Notes under the pieces: model-generated | Databases searched by the model: none | Seen by the model: the letters and a program-made list of their open reading frames with translations, nothing else | Told to the model about the DNA's origin: nothing | Part shown: piece by piece, positions 21,720 to 31,484 of the stretch | How positions within the stretch are numbered: position 1 is the stretch's first letter | Layout: every line of letters begins with the position of its first letter | Program-made: the position numbers and the translations under genes | Assembly (NCBI GenBank): GCA_003427395.1 | Contig: BFEA01000694.1 | Span: 114,132-155,216 of the forward strand | DNA from: Chara braunii | Taxonomy: Eukaryota; Streptophyta; Charophyceae; Charales; Characeae | Direction: 5' to 3' | Length of the DNA stretch: 41,085 nucleotides

Positions 21720-22474
21720 GCCCGCTGAGGACTATGGGCAGCAACTTGACCCACAACCAAAAATTCGTAGTTGGTCTGGGCCTTTGATCTAAATTCACGA
21801 TCAAAGGCTACAATCCTTGATTTTCCCCTAGGAGAACCAAGTTCTTTCAATCCCAGAGGCATCTAGCCTTCCCTTCAGGCCACGTGTTTCAGGGAATGGT
21901 TGTACCCAGACATTATTGCAGCCTGATTAAGAAACAAATAGGCGTAGTCACATTCACTCCCACAAACTTCTACACACGCACCTAGCTATAACCGCAACTA
22001 CATGCGTGGTTGTTTCCCCTTCAGTCGTTCGAAAATGAAAAAGTGCCCCCTTCCATCGTTTTTTCATAAACTTGAACTAGAGTCGCTCAAACACAGTCAT
22101 TTCGCCCCTCTCCCCACACGCGCTCGTACCTAGGCGCTAAAGACGCCAGGTACAGGTGTCAATCTGCAACCCGTTCACCAAGGCAAACGGGTGCAGGTAA
22201 CCTTGACACAACAAGTGGAGGAGAAAAATAAAAAGAAAAAAAAAATCTATAAAAAAAAATCTAAAGAAAAAAACACACTTACCAAGTTTTTGCGAATGGA
22301 CATCGTCGCCTCATTGTCAGGGACTGCAGTCCCTGCACTTCACATTGCGGCATCTGGCGCCTGTTTGTCAAAACGAATGGGCACCAAGTAGTCCCCACGA
22401 CTCATGGGGAATGAAAGTAGGGAAAAATAAGAAAAAGAAATTTGAAAAGAAAAAGAATCAAAAAAACAAATCTA

Positions 22475-23287
22475 AACGTAGTACGAGTACGAGGGAAAAT
22501 ATCACAAACACATGTAGAGTCAAAACTTGTAGAGAAGTTTGACAAGATAAATGAATATACTTGAGAGATTATAACAGGTGATGACGTCCCCGATGCCGAG
22601 CTTCGATGGCTGGCAAGCTATCATTCTCAGGGGAGTTCCTCCCGCAACCACCAAACCAAGTCCAGCGACGTACCACACACTCACTTCTGTCGGCTCATAC
22701 TATTGTCATCCGGACAACAACAACCATCACCGTCCATAAAACCGGAGAGAACAAAACAAACATTTTGTCGATCTACTTATAATCCCCGTCAACAGTAAGT
22801 CTACAAGTACCATACTGCTAGGTTTCTAAGCCCGATGTTGGAGTTTCGAATACTCGTACCACATGAGATTTTTTTGGCCGAAATACTGTCGAACTGGAGC
22901 CCTTACAGTTCATAAAATCGCAAACTAAAAATCGCGAAATGAAACAACTGACAAGTCTAGCGTTCAAAGACCGCACGACAACATCCACGTCCGGACAGAA
23001 ACATGTCCGAGTCGGAACGTACTTGATCCTCTGTTCGTCTCCGTGCGTGCAGATTATACACTCAGGCCACTGCAAGTCCAAACTGGAAAGACCGGTACCG
23101 GTTCAAACCCTTAAAAAATAAGGAAAAATCACAAATAGGGAACAAAAAATGAAAAAGAAAAACGAAAAAAAAAACCCTACCAAGGCTAGCGTTTGATGAC
23201 AGAAAAGTGAGACACAAGTCCAAACTGAATCTTGCCCACATAGTTCTTATCTACAGTACTGCTCAGCTAGCGCTTCGGTAGTAGAGG
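22475..23287 (-). repeat. Downstream pseudo-LTR of the Penelope-like element
   Basis: This aligns directly with 27983-28865. Shared landmarks include a GGTGATGRYGTCCCCGAYGC block, the ACAACAACCATC stretch, TCCACGTCCGGACA and GGAAAGACCGGTACCGGTTC. Base differences are scattered and small indels occur, so the two are not recent copies. It abuts the target duplication at 22474. Confidence 0.85.
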
Positions 23288-23344
23288 GACCATCGTTATA
23301 CACACCACGCCACTCAAATACAGTCGCTCGATGGTAATAACAGA

Positions 23345-24313
23345 TTACCTATCTGATAAAGCAAACTCATTGTGGCTACACACAAAGTTAACAGAGTGTT
23401 GTCAAATAGTATCTCGACATATGGTAAAATGTCGTAGTACCCGATGAAAAAAGTCACGTGGAAAATCTTTCTACATAAACTTTTGCGGTAGGGTAAGTAC
23501 CCGCCTCGAAATCTTCGATCTAATCGATGAATTTCGGTCGATCCGATGTAAATGGTTTGCAATAATAACACTCTTTCGTTGTTTGTTTCCTCATGATTTA
23601 AAGGACTGCTCATTCTGTATTCACAACTTGTCCTCTGTCCAGATACATCCTTCATTCCTGGACAACTGCGTTCAGCCCAAAGGGTAAAACTGTGAGGTTC
23701 TCACTTGGCAGCCCAGAAAATCAAATACCCCGCTACCGTTGTTTGTTCGTTTCAATTGCAAGTTATTGAGGTAGCACTTCACAAACTCTTCGACGATCCA
23801 ATCACTCGTCCCTTCATCTTTGAACGGAACTGCCAACATCACATCATCAATCAAGCGTGTAGCCATCATACATCTAGTATATTTTCCCAGTGTACAAGTC
23901 AAACGGTATTCTGAAAATGCATACAAAATACAAGTCAGGGGTGGGTTGGTGCTCTTCCCTATTGGAATTCCCAACTCTTGTCTGAGTACTACGCCATTCG
24001 CAAAGAAGTACGTATGTCTGATCTCCAAATGTATGAAATTTCGAATATGTCTCAAGTTCAATTTGCATCAGTGGTCTCCTCTTGTCATGTCCACATAGCT
24101 AACCCCTTTCCTTCTCGTGTTCACCCTGACAAAGTCCCTTCCCTTACACTCGTGATGGCTAATCAACCAATCAATGACACGACTGATTTCGATGTGTGTT
24201 AGTTTGCTAAACATTTCGTTAATGTCGAAGGCATAAGAAGCTATTATACGGTCCTCTCTCATTCGTAGAAACTTTCGATTCATGTCAGATAACCGTTGAG
24301 ACAGATCAGACAC
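23345..24313 (-). pseudogene. Catalytic palm and thumb of the Penelope-like reverse transcriptase
   Basis: All motifs are in the frame of the upstream part. Motif A is SYAFDINEMFSKL, with the first catalytic Asp at about 24224-24226. Motif B is RQELGIPIGKSTNPPL (about 23937-23982). Motif C is TRLIDDVMLAV, with the Asp pair at 23843-23848. Motif E-like FDFLGCQV follows. After a stop the frame continues with KSVIIANHLHRID and KDFPRDFFHRVLRHF, thumb-like and broken by further stops, ending at 23345. The DD pair is intact, so loss of function comes from stops rather than active-site change. The short ORFs on the other strand here are shadows. Confidence 0.85.
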
Positions 24314-24331
24314 TGCTCGAAGGTTGAAGTG

Positions 24332-25204
24332 TCAATTCTTTGAAATCGTATGCAAGAGATGGTTGAAAGTCTTTTCTACCAGTCTACCAGTCCGTACCAT
24401 CGGTGCATTATAGGAGAGGCAAATTGGTTTATAGCGGCTCGGATCCTTCTGTTTTGGAATAACATAGGCTGACTCGAAGTGACCATCCTTGTTCCATTTG
24501 CTGAAACTACTCATATTCAAATTCACAATGTCTTCCCTGATCTCACGTAACACATGGTCTTCCAACACAATCATAATGAGATAACCAGAATTACAAACGA
24601 AAGTGCTCATCATGGTCTTATGATATATAGTAGGGGACATGACGACAGACTCACCGGGATTTCGGTCAACAGAGGTAATGACTAACCCATTCAGTCGATT
24701 CTTGAGTTTCAACACCGATTCACGAGACAAGAAGTAAGCCGACTCAAATGTTGTGGATAAGCAGGAAGACAAGGATTCCAAAGGTACCTTTGGGGTGTTA
24801 CTGTTAAAGTTGATCCAGTTGTGGAAACCAACAATCAGTTCATTGCGGAGTAAGGCTACGTGGTTATCGATCTCTACGAGAGGGATGTTTTTCGCATTTG
24901 TCAAGAGTGAGTAGACACCTTCCAACTTACTCAGTCGGAACAACACTTGATTATCAATGCGTGGAAAGAAAAAGTTTGTACAACAACAGGTAAGCACATC
25001 GAGTGTTGAGAAACTACGCTGGTTATGCAAGATCTTTGATATCAATGGGTTATTGACCCACACAATCTGAATTTTTCTACGCGCTTGAAGCAAAAAGCAT
25101 TGTGGTAAGTTACAAAGCATCAACACATCACTAGTTACTTTGCGAAACCCCAAAATCCTGATTCTATCGTTAAACTTGATTCGAAATACCAAATCCGCCG
25201 ACAA
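24332..25204 (-). pseudogene. Pre-RT region and fingers of the Penelope-like reverse transcriptase
   Basis: A 290-codon open stretch. LTCCCTNFFFPR (near residue 95) is Cys-rich and may be the CxC motif I recall for the Naiad/Chlamys group. LVITSVDRNPGESVVMSP (near residue 175) stands where Penelope-like elements have their DKG motif. AYVIPKQKDPSRYKPICLSY (near residue 245) matches the fingers region with conserved Pro, Lys and Arg. It ends in a stop that is in frame with the next motif-bearing fragment. The 25205-25525 gap before it is in the same frame with several stops and no clear motif. Confidence 0.75.
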
Positions 25205-25525
25205 ACTTAGTCCAAAACGTTCTCGAAAGCATCAAGATAAAAACCTATGCATGTATTTCCTGGTCGATTTACATGTGAAATCCTTGATAACCCGATAAAT
25301 TTTCAGCATAGACCTCAGGCTCCATCCATAGCATTCAAACAACTTACATGGGTTAAGGAAAATACCGATAAAAACATTCTTGAAAAACTTATACCCCAAT
25401 TTCTATTTACACACGAAAATCGCGTCAAAAAAGGTCCCCACTTCGATTTGGTCTTTGCATTCCCAAAATCAGAGAATGTTTGACCTGCAACAAATCTTGG
25501 TTTCCCCAAACATTTTTACAAGTTT

Positions 25526-26194
25526 TTACCACTTGGGACGCCATGTATTTCCTTCCTCTGTCCAGAATGAAACACCCTTGTTTCCATTGTTCAAAACGTC
25601 ATCAAATAACTTGTAAAAATCAGTTTCCCGCTTATTAGACTTTGTGCAAATGAAAGGAATTGGTGTGAAGGCTTGACTAACCTGCGAGCTTTCCCTGCTC
25701 CTTCTGACCTTTTCATTCTTCTCGGGTTTCCTCCTCTTGTTCTTCCGGTTGTCCTTCTTACTACACCAGAATGTGTTCAGGAACGGTGACCATCGTTGGA
25801 TGTACGATTCCTCTAATTTATTCAAATCCTCTCCACTAAGAACATCAACAGGTAAGAGGACATAATTCCCTAAACCGAAGTAACACAACCAACAGTGGAA
25901 ATGAGACTGTATACGTGTACGACAAGCATAGATGTGTTCACACCGCCTAATGTTGACATCCCGATACGTTTTCCCTGCATATAACAATTTACTGAAAGGG
26001 GAAACAACAGCATAAACACAACTCAACAAATCGATGAATTTAAAGCCATGTCTGTTATACAGGTTAAGCCAAACCCCTATATATTTCCTCATCCATTTAA
26101 TCTCACTACGCAAGGTTAGCAAGATAATCACCACACATAATAGGTCTCCGACTCTCTTATCCATGGTTGTGGACTTACATCTCATGCACCTCAC
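25526..26194 (-). pseudogene. GIY-YIG endonuclease domain of the Penelope-like element
   Basis: The domain would nick target DNA to prime reverse transcription in the nucleus. In this 222-codon open stretch residues 59-140 carry the family's signature. CVYAVV stands in the GIY position (Gly changed to Cys, Tyr kept). LLYAGKT stands in the YIG position. RRCEHIYA provides the Arg and His of the second helix. LEESYIQRWSPFLN holds the metal-binding Glu and the conserved Asn. After it comes a strongly basic linker (KKDNRKNKRRKPEK). It lies upstream of, and in frame with, the reverse transcriptase. The change in the first Gly may be an inactivating mutation of this copy. No CCHH finger is seen inside the domain. 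Confidence 0.82.
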
Positions 26195-26332
26195 ATATTT
26201 GCATAGCTTTCATAGTTGTGCATGGATCAGGGCACATTACACCTTCTCCGGGTCCAGGTGATCGTCAACTTTTGTGTCGGCTGTTTCCATAATACGGATC
26301 ACCTCCGCTTCTGCTTCAACTTCAGTTTCTAA

Positions 26333-26458
26333 GGCACGCCGAGTCCTGTATTCGGCTATGTCAAAAATTGTTTCAATTTTTTTGTCTTAGTGAAGACCTT
26401 TTTCCTTACAAATCTTCTGGAGCTCCAGGGCTTCCAAGTCTTTGAGCTCCTTCATCAT
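26333..26458 (-). pseudogene. SAP-like helix-loop-helix segment of the Penelope-like polyprotein
   Basis: The frame reads MMKELKDLEALELQKICKEK, then GLH, a stop, DKKIETIFDIAEYRTRRA. The pattern of a Leu-rich helix, a Gly turn and a second amphipathic helix resembles the SAP DNA-binding motif (about 35 residues). An acidic EVEAEAEV stretch follows. The stop after GLH is probably a mutated Tyr or similar. A DNA-binding role before the endonuclease would fit target-site recognition, but the family match is by eye only. Confidence 0.45.
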
Positions 26459-26570
26459 TGCGTCTCTATACCTCAAACGAGTCAGTGTTCCCTTACTTAT
26501 AGGTGTTAACCTTGTACCTGGCGGAGAGAAGGTTAACAACGGTCGTATTTTTCACCACCACTTCAGGACA

Positions 26571-26747
26571 CCCTTCACCACTTCAGGATGCAGCCTGCCT
26601 AAACAGGTGATTCTCAGCGTCTTCGGACCTTTCCCCACTTCAGGACCATTCAGGTATGAAAATCCTGAATGGTCCTGAAGTGGTGAAAGGTCCGAAGACC
26701 CTGAAAACCAGCTGTTTAGGCAGGCTGCATCCTCAAGTGGTGAAGGG
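26571..26747. repeat. Large foldback: 84-bp arms around a 9-bp spacer
   Basis: 26571-26654 and 26664-26747 are near-perfect reverse complements separated by TATGAAAAT. Further copies of the same unit follow as direct repeats: one lacking its first part at about 26754-26820, and one at 26826-26930 with GGATGCAGCCTGCCTAAACA and TCTTCGGACCTTTCAC. On the minus strand the direct units stay open and encode a repeated GPEVVKGPKT motif. The block could be expansion of a coding repeat followed by inversion, or a small foldback element inserted in the polyprotein. Confidence 0.9.
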
Positions 26748-27340
26748 TGGTTTTCATGGTCTTCGGACCTTTCACCACTTCAGGACCATTTAGGATTTTC
26801 AGATTGCCCAAAACTCTTACTTGACCACTTCAGGATGCAGCCTGCCTAAACAGGTGGTTTTCAGGGTCTTCGGACCTTTCACAACTTCAGGACCATTCAG
26901 GATTTTCAGACTGCCCAAAACTCTCACTTCAGAATTTTCATTCCTGAATTTTCAGCTACCCGATAACCGCTTGTGACTTGGCAGAGTCTTTTTTTGGTTG
27001 GATGTCAACCGCTTCGATAGTGACGTCTTTACTTGGGTTTTCTTCTTTGGCGGAATTGATGTGTGTATTGTCTTCTTTTTAGTTTTCGATCATGTCATCC
27101 TAGTCGTGAGATCAATTGGTATCAGATTGCCTCTCTTAGGTGTCCGCTTGGGTAGCTGCTCCATTGGTGGGCTTCCTTCAAAGACTGGATCGGTACAACG
27201 CTTCCTTTTCTCGGATAGGCACAAATTCCTTGTCTTCTCACTGATCTCTTGGGTCACACTTGTTTCAGTGTCGTCGTCGCTATATCCTGGTCCGAGGTGT
27301 CTGTTGATTCGTACACCACTTTCTTCTTCCATTTAGCCTC

Positions 27341-27901
27341 TTATGTTCGGCTTAAAACACCCAATGTTCCCCTCCATTCGTCAATGAGGCCAATGTTCCC
27401 CTCCATGTCCTTCGTCATTCCGACTTTCAACTCCGCCCATCGTTTCACTTCTTTGTGAGTCTTTTCCTTTTTATTTTTTGCTTTCATTTTGCGTTTGGTT
27501 GCTTCTTCCTCTTCCAACGTCTTTTTATTTTTTGCTTTCATTTTGCGTTTAAACCTGACCTTCTCCTCCTTCCTATGCGCTTCAACATCTTGGCATTCTT
27601 TCATGCCAGCTATACTCCGGTTCAGTTCCGCAATCTGTGTTCAAAATTCATTATCGCGGTTAGGTGGAGAATAATGTCGCCTTGATTCATAGCGCCTCGG
27701 TGATCTGGATTTCCTCGAGTCTGACGAAGTCGAAGGTCTATTTGTGCGCCTTCGATCTCAAATCTGGCATTGATTCGCGTAATGGCCCGGTTCCGCACAA
27801 TTAAAGTACGTGGGGGGTCGGTATGGTCTTCTATCTCTAGCTCCGCAGCTGCCTCCACCATTTGGTCCACCGCCTCCATTGTGGTGCTCGACTCCCGACA
27901 T
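27341..27901 (-). pseudogene. N-terminal nucleic-acid-binding region: zinc knuckle, SR-rich, coiled coil
   Basis: The start MSGVEHHNGGGGPNGGG is Gly/Asn-rich. It is followed by YFNCAEPGHYANQC, a CX2CX4HX4C knuckle whose first Cys is now Tyr (one base change), so zinc binding would be impaired in this copy. Two in-frame stops later come RPSTSSDSRKSRSPRRYESR and then a stop. A run of alternating Lys/Glu follows, with a repeated RKMKAKNKK (from identical DNA at about 27468-27497 and 27524-27553), strongly predicting a coiled coil. The region probably bound element RNA and allowed multimers, a Gag-like role. I infer this from motif types only. Confidence 0.7.
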
Positions 27902-27982
27902 CTTCCGTAACTTCCTTTGAAAGGTTAACTTCACTCTCATCCAGCCTGATACGTTGACTCTAGGTAAGTTCACGTGTGTCGT

Positions 27983-28896
27983 CCTTAGTACGAGGAAAAA
28001 TATCACAAACACATGTTGAAAACACATGTAGAGTCAAAACTCGTATAAAAGTTTGACAAGATAAACGAATATACTTTTGAGCTCATAACAGGTGATGGTG
28101 TCCCCGACGCCGAGTTTCGATGGTTGGCAAGCCATCATCCTCAGGAGGGTTCCTCCCACAACCACCAAACCAAGTACACCGACGTACCACGCACCCACTT
28201 CCGTCGGTTCAGACTGTTGTCGTTCGGACAACAACAACCATCGTCGTCCGTCAGACCTGAGAGGGCAAAACAAGCGTTCGTCGATCTACGTATAGTCCCA
28301 ATCAACAGTAAGTCTACAAGTACCATACTTCTAGGTTTCGAAACCCGATGTTGAAGTTTCGAATACTCGTACCAGATGAGATACTGCTGGCCGAAATATT
28401 CTCGGACAGGAAAGTCTCGTACCGGTTTGAGCCCTTACGGCTCAGAAAATCGTGAAATGAAACAATTGATAAGTCTAGCATTCAAAGACCGCACGACAAC
28501 ATCCACGTCCGGACAAAAACCTGTCCAAGTCGGAACGTACTTGATACTTTGCTCGTCTTCGTACGTGCAGATTATACACTTAAGCCACTGCAAGTCCAAA
28601 CTGGAAAGACCGGTACCGGTTCAAACCCCTAAAAAATCTGGAAAAAACACAAAAAGGAAACAAAAAATGAAAAAGAAAAATGAACTAGAAAAAACTACCA
28701 AGTCTAGCGTTCGATGACAGAAGAGCGGAACACAAGTCCAAACCGAACCTTGTCAACATAGTTCCTATCTATAGTACCGCTCAACTAGCACTTTGGTAGA
28801 AGAGCGAAACACAAGTCAAAACTGAACCCTGTCCACATAATTCCTATCTACGGAGCATCTCCTCTATCCAAAGAAGAAGAAAAAAAAAAAAAAACT
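27983..28896 (-). repeat. Upstream pseudo-LTR of the Penelope-like element
   Basis: This is the direct repeat of 22475-23287 on the 5' side of the coding frame. It differs by a tandem duplication of about 77 bp near its outer end (28722-28798 and 28799-28865) and ends in a purine tract of GAAGAAG and A before the target duplication. No hammerhead ribozyme of the kind reported in some Penelope pseudo-LTRs could be demonstrated. Confidence 0.85.
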
Positions 28897-28908
28897 AAAA
28901 CAAATCTA

Positions 28909-29842
28909 CCAAAATTTTCCATAACGAACAACGGTTGCCCGTTAGACACGGGCGCGTGCAGAGGATCTCCCCTCTGCACATTCTTCCTGCCAGTTGGCGG
29001 AGACTGCTTTAGTTTGTTTTTTTCCTCTCCCGTTGGCTTATGCCAATGGTCGTGTCGGGTTCGTCGTAAACCCACGAACTGTTGACATACAGACCCGATT
29101 TCAATCCCTTATGGAATCGAACAAATTTTGAAACATTTCTCAATTTATGCGCGTCATCCTTTCGCAGGGGCCATGATGGTCTTCACGTGGCATTTTCAGC
29201 CGCGCGATCTCGAGGATCACACGGTCAAAACATGCCCGCATAGTGCATCATCAGCCTTTAGGTTGCTCCTCAATTTAAAGGAGTTAGCTTAGTTAGGGCA
29301 TGTTGGCATCGATCCTTATATCTGCGGCGTATCAAGTTATCATGTTTACCTATTAGGCTAGCTCCTACTACAGAACATCTCCTTTATATGAGAAGCTTTG
29401 CCCTAGTCACTCTTCCTGCCTTTGGCCCAGCATGCCTCACCTGCTTAAGGCCTAGCAGGCCTTACTTGTCGGCCACTTTCTTGTCAATTGGTTGTGCGAC
29501 GACGGCTTGCAAGGTCACTTAATAAAGTAAGCCCTAGCACCGGCCCCTTCAACCCTCGGTGTACCCTTAAACCTCGCGGACTGGCTAGTTTAGGAAAATA
29601 AACAATTGAGTGCCCCAGCTCTCACGCCACGGCCTTGCCTGCTTAAGGCCTATAAGGCCTTACTTGTCGGCCACTTTCTTGTCAATTGGTTGCGACGACA
29701 GCTTGCAAGGTCACATGATCAGGTAAGCCCTAGCACCGGCCCCTTCAACCCTCGGTATACCCTAAAACCTCGTGGACTGGTTAGTTTAGGAAAATAAACA
29801 ATCTGGTGCCCCAGCTCTCGCGCGACGGCCCCATACCCGACG
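28909..29842 (-). mobile_element. Family A LTR, copy 2, 5' portion
   Basis: After the Penelope-like insertion, homology to copy 1 resumes at CGGTTGCCCGTTAGACACGG (matching about 3088) and runs to the LTR 5' end, read TCGGGTATGGGG on the minus strand, with the terminal TG changed to CG. A duplication within it repeats a block including GGCCTTACTTGTCGGCCAC (about 29458 and 29653), each followed by a CAAGGTCAC block. The tRNA-like T-arm has decayed to CCCGATTTCAATCCC. Confidence 0.82.
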
Positions 29843-30034
29843 TTGTTAGAACCCTAGTCCGGACACCTGCGACATCTGAGAGTAATGGTAGTAATCGGTA
29901 GTGCTTTTTTTTGTCGAGATTGTAGAGGTGTGCGGACATGGGAATGCTGATGTCAAAAACATTATACTTCAAATAGTGACACGCGGCTGTTAAGCCGAAC
30001 GATTCAGAGCCTAAGTAAGCTAAACGAAGGGTCG
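29843..30034. other. Junction between two head-to-head LTRs
   Basis: About 190 bases separate the 5' ends of LTR copy 2 (minus) and copy 3 (plus). Nothing in it resembles a gene, a polypurine tract or a target duplication for either LTR. Confidence 0.5.
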
Positions 30035-30057
30035 TGTCGGATATGGGTGGTCGCTCA

Positions 30058-30290
30058 GGCTATCGATAGATAGCCGGCCACGGAAAAGGGTGGCGACAGG
30101 CCATTGCCGAGGCCTACATGGTTGGGTGACCAATCAAGCCATGGTCACACTGCCAACCGACAGGGCAGGGCCAGCAAGCAAAGCCTATAAGGCCTCAGGC
30201 AGGCAGGGCCTGCAAGGCCTCAGGCAAGCAGGGCCTGGAAGGCCGGAAGGAGGAGGGATGGTAAGGCCAAGCTCTTCTTATAGAAGAGCT
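30058..30290 (+). repeat. U3 hairpins, copy 3
   Basis: 30058-30075 pairs GGCTATC with GATAGCC. 30270-30290 pairs AGCTCTTCT with AGAAGAGCT around TAT. A further stem at 30390-30403 pairs GGCTCC with GGAGCT-side bases around TTTT. The latter two correspond by position to the hairpins of copy 1 (3519-3542 and 3426-3441). Between 30175 and 30245 a short repeat of GGCCT, CAGGCA and CAGGGCCTG units lies next to them. Confidence 0.65.
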
Positions 30291-30554
30291 GCTCTTATTA
30301 CTGTCGTGATAGGAGCTAGCCCAGTAGGTTATAGTGCAGGACTTTCACCCAGCAGACATTGGGATCAAATCATGCGCACCACAGGGCTGGCTCCTTTTGG
30401 AGCTGCCCGCTCTATATGCTGCCAGCGTGGTCGAATCTGGTTGTTCGATCGTGGAGATCGTGCGGTCCAGATCGGCCGCGCGGATCAGCATGGCCCCTGC
30501 GCAAGGCTGACACGCATAAATCGAGAAATAGAAAAAATAATAAAAATAATTTTT

Positions 30555-30632
30555 TTTTGAGTCCCATAGGACTCGAACTCGGGTCAGCATCACATAGTGC
30601 ATGGCTGAAAAGCCATGTGACTCGTGATGGGA
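30555..30632 (-). other. tRNA-like segment in the LTR U3, copy 3
   Basis: On the minus strand GGTCCCA and TGGGACT can pair as a 7-bp acceptor (first pair G-T). CATGGC and GCCATG form an anticodon-like hairpin with loop TTTTCA, and GACCCGAGTTCGAGTCC is a T-arm-like B box. The T stem itself does not pair and the D arm is not convincing, so this is tRNA-derived at best. It is the best preserved of the three copies. Confidence 0.5.
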
Positions 30633-31484
30633 CCGTTGGCATAAACCAACAGTTATAAAAAAAAAAAAAATCTAAACTAAGTGATAAGTGAAGCGCCAAT
30701 TGGCGCGATCTGGACTGATGAAGACTTACAATCCCCATAAGTGGTGGTAGGCGCCCGTTTTTACAAGCTGCCGATTTTATTTTTTCCTTTAGATTTTCTT
30801 TTGTTAGATTTGCTTTAGTTTTTTCTAGATTTTGTTTGTTTTCTTTTTTTTTCTTATTAGTGAAGTTAGTAAAGTGGTCGTTCGTTTTGACGAACGGGCT
30901 GCTGCCTCTAGTGGTAGAATGAGCAAAATTGAATGTATCTGTCGTAGTACGCGGCTACGTTCGTGCGCGGTTTTGGGCCTTGTACTTGAGTTACGAGGGA
31001 CTCTCTGCACGCGCTTTGGGTAGTTCCAGTTTGCGAGGGACGGGTGAGTCGTTCTGATGGTCGAATGAACATTTTTCGGAGTCATTTGGGCCTCTCTCTT
31101 GAGGGGTTTTCATGACAGTTCGCTCATCGCTAGCAGAGGTCGCGACTATCAGGACCTTGAGAGAGAGAGAGAGGCGGAGGGGGGAGGGGGGACAAGGGAA
31201 GAAAAAAAAAGAAAAGGAAGGGAAAAAAAAACAACGGCCACATACGTGGTCGAGGCCACAGAACAGGTGCAGTCCCAGAAGGCGCTAGGGGGTGATGGGA
31301 CTGCGCCTGTTCGTTTTGAGTAGGCAGCACCTGGCCTACGAAAACGGCCAGGTACTTCTGGGGGTTGATGACCTTGGTCCTATAAAGGAAAACCAAGGCA
31401 TCTAACTCCTAACCGTTGATTTAGATCAACGGTCAAAAGCACCCACAAATTTTGTTTGGCTGTGGGCAACGCAACTGCCCATAT

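Larger units (their letters stand above)
18854..22474 (-). mobile_element. Family A LTR, copy 2, 3' portion
   Basis: This is the 3' roughly 3.6 kb of a minus-strand 5' LTR. It ends TGCCGAGCGC on the plus strand (GCGCTCGGCA on the minus), next to the primer site. With 28909-29842, from which it is split by the Penelope-like insertion, the LTR is about 4.55 kb, agreeing with copy 3 after removing its MITE (about 4.46 kb). It carries the TATA box at 21712-21719 and a long CT tract. At 19339-19340 it keeps the uninterrupted TA that is occupied by the MITE in copy 3. Confidence 0.85.
23345..27901 (-). pseudogene. Penelope-like polyprotein, degraded single frame
   Basis: One frame (that of the ATG at 27901, which begins MSGVEHH) contains, in order: a Gly-rich start; a CCHC-type knuckle at 27767-27808; an SR-rich stretch (about 27690-27760); a Lys/Glu coiled coil (27341-27640); a basic region that has slipped frame (about 27000-27332); a foldback-repeat block (26544-26960); a SAP-like segment (26333-26458); GIY-YIG (about 25760-26020); and reverse transcriptase with thumb (23345-25204). 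That zinc knuckle, coiled coil, SAP-like, GIY-YIG and RT all fall in the same frame, despite more than 4.5 kb and many stops, argues for one ancestral ORF of about 1,500 codons. It would copy its own RNA by target-primed reverse transcription. It lies wholly between the pseudo-LTRs. Confidence 0.82.
22475..28896 (-). mobile_element. Penelope-like retroelement with N-terminal GIY-YIG and pseudo-LTRs
   Basis: A 6.4-kb element inserted in LTR copy 2. A 12-bp target duplication, AAAACAAATCTA, lies at 22463-22474 and 28897-28908, and the LTR homology with copy 1 resumes across it. Direct repeats of about 0.81 and 0.91 kb bound the element (22475-23287 and 27983-28896), matching the pseudo-LTRs of Penelope-like elements. 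Between them the minus strand encodes one degraded polyprotein. Placement of GIY-YIG before the reverse transcriptase matches the Chlamys/Naiad type known from green algae, protists and invertebrates, rather than classical Penelope elements with C-terminal GIY-YIG. Many in-frame stops show it is inactive. Confidence 0.85.

Noticed and set aside
22860-22905. Hammerhead-ribozyme-like core in the pseudo-LTRs (ATGAG ... GGCCGAAA, also near 28373-28400)
   Set aside because: The CUGAUGA box is not intact (CACATGA or CAGATGA) and no flanking stems with a cleavage-site triplet could be drawn. A covariance-model search would settle it.
23314-23655. Open frame of 113 codons downstream of the RT
   Set aside because: It is in a different frame from the RT; the thumb-like residues are in the RT frame, so this one is a shadow.
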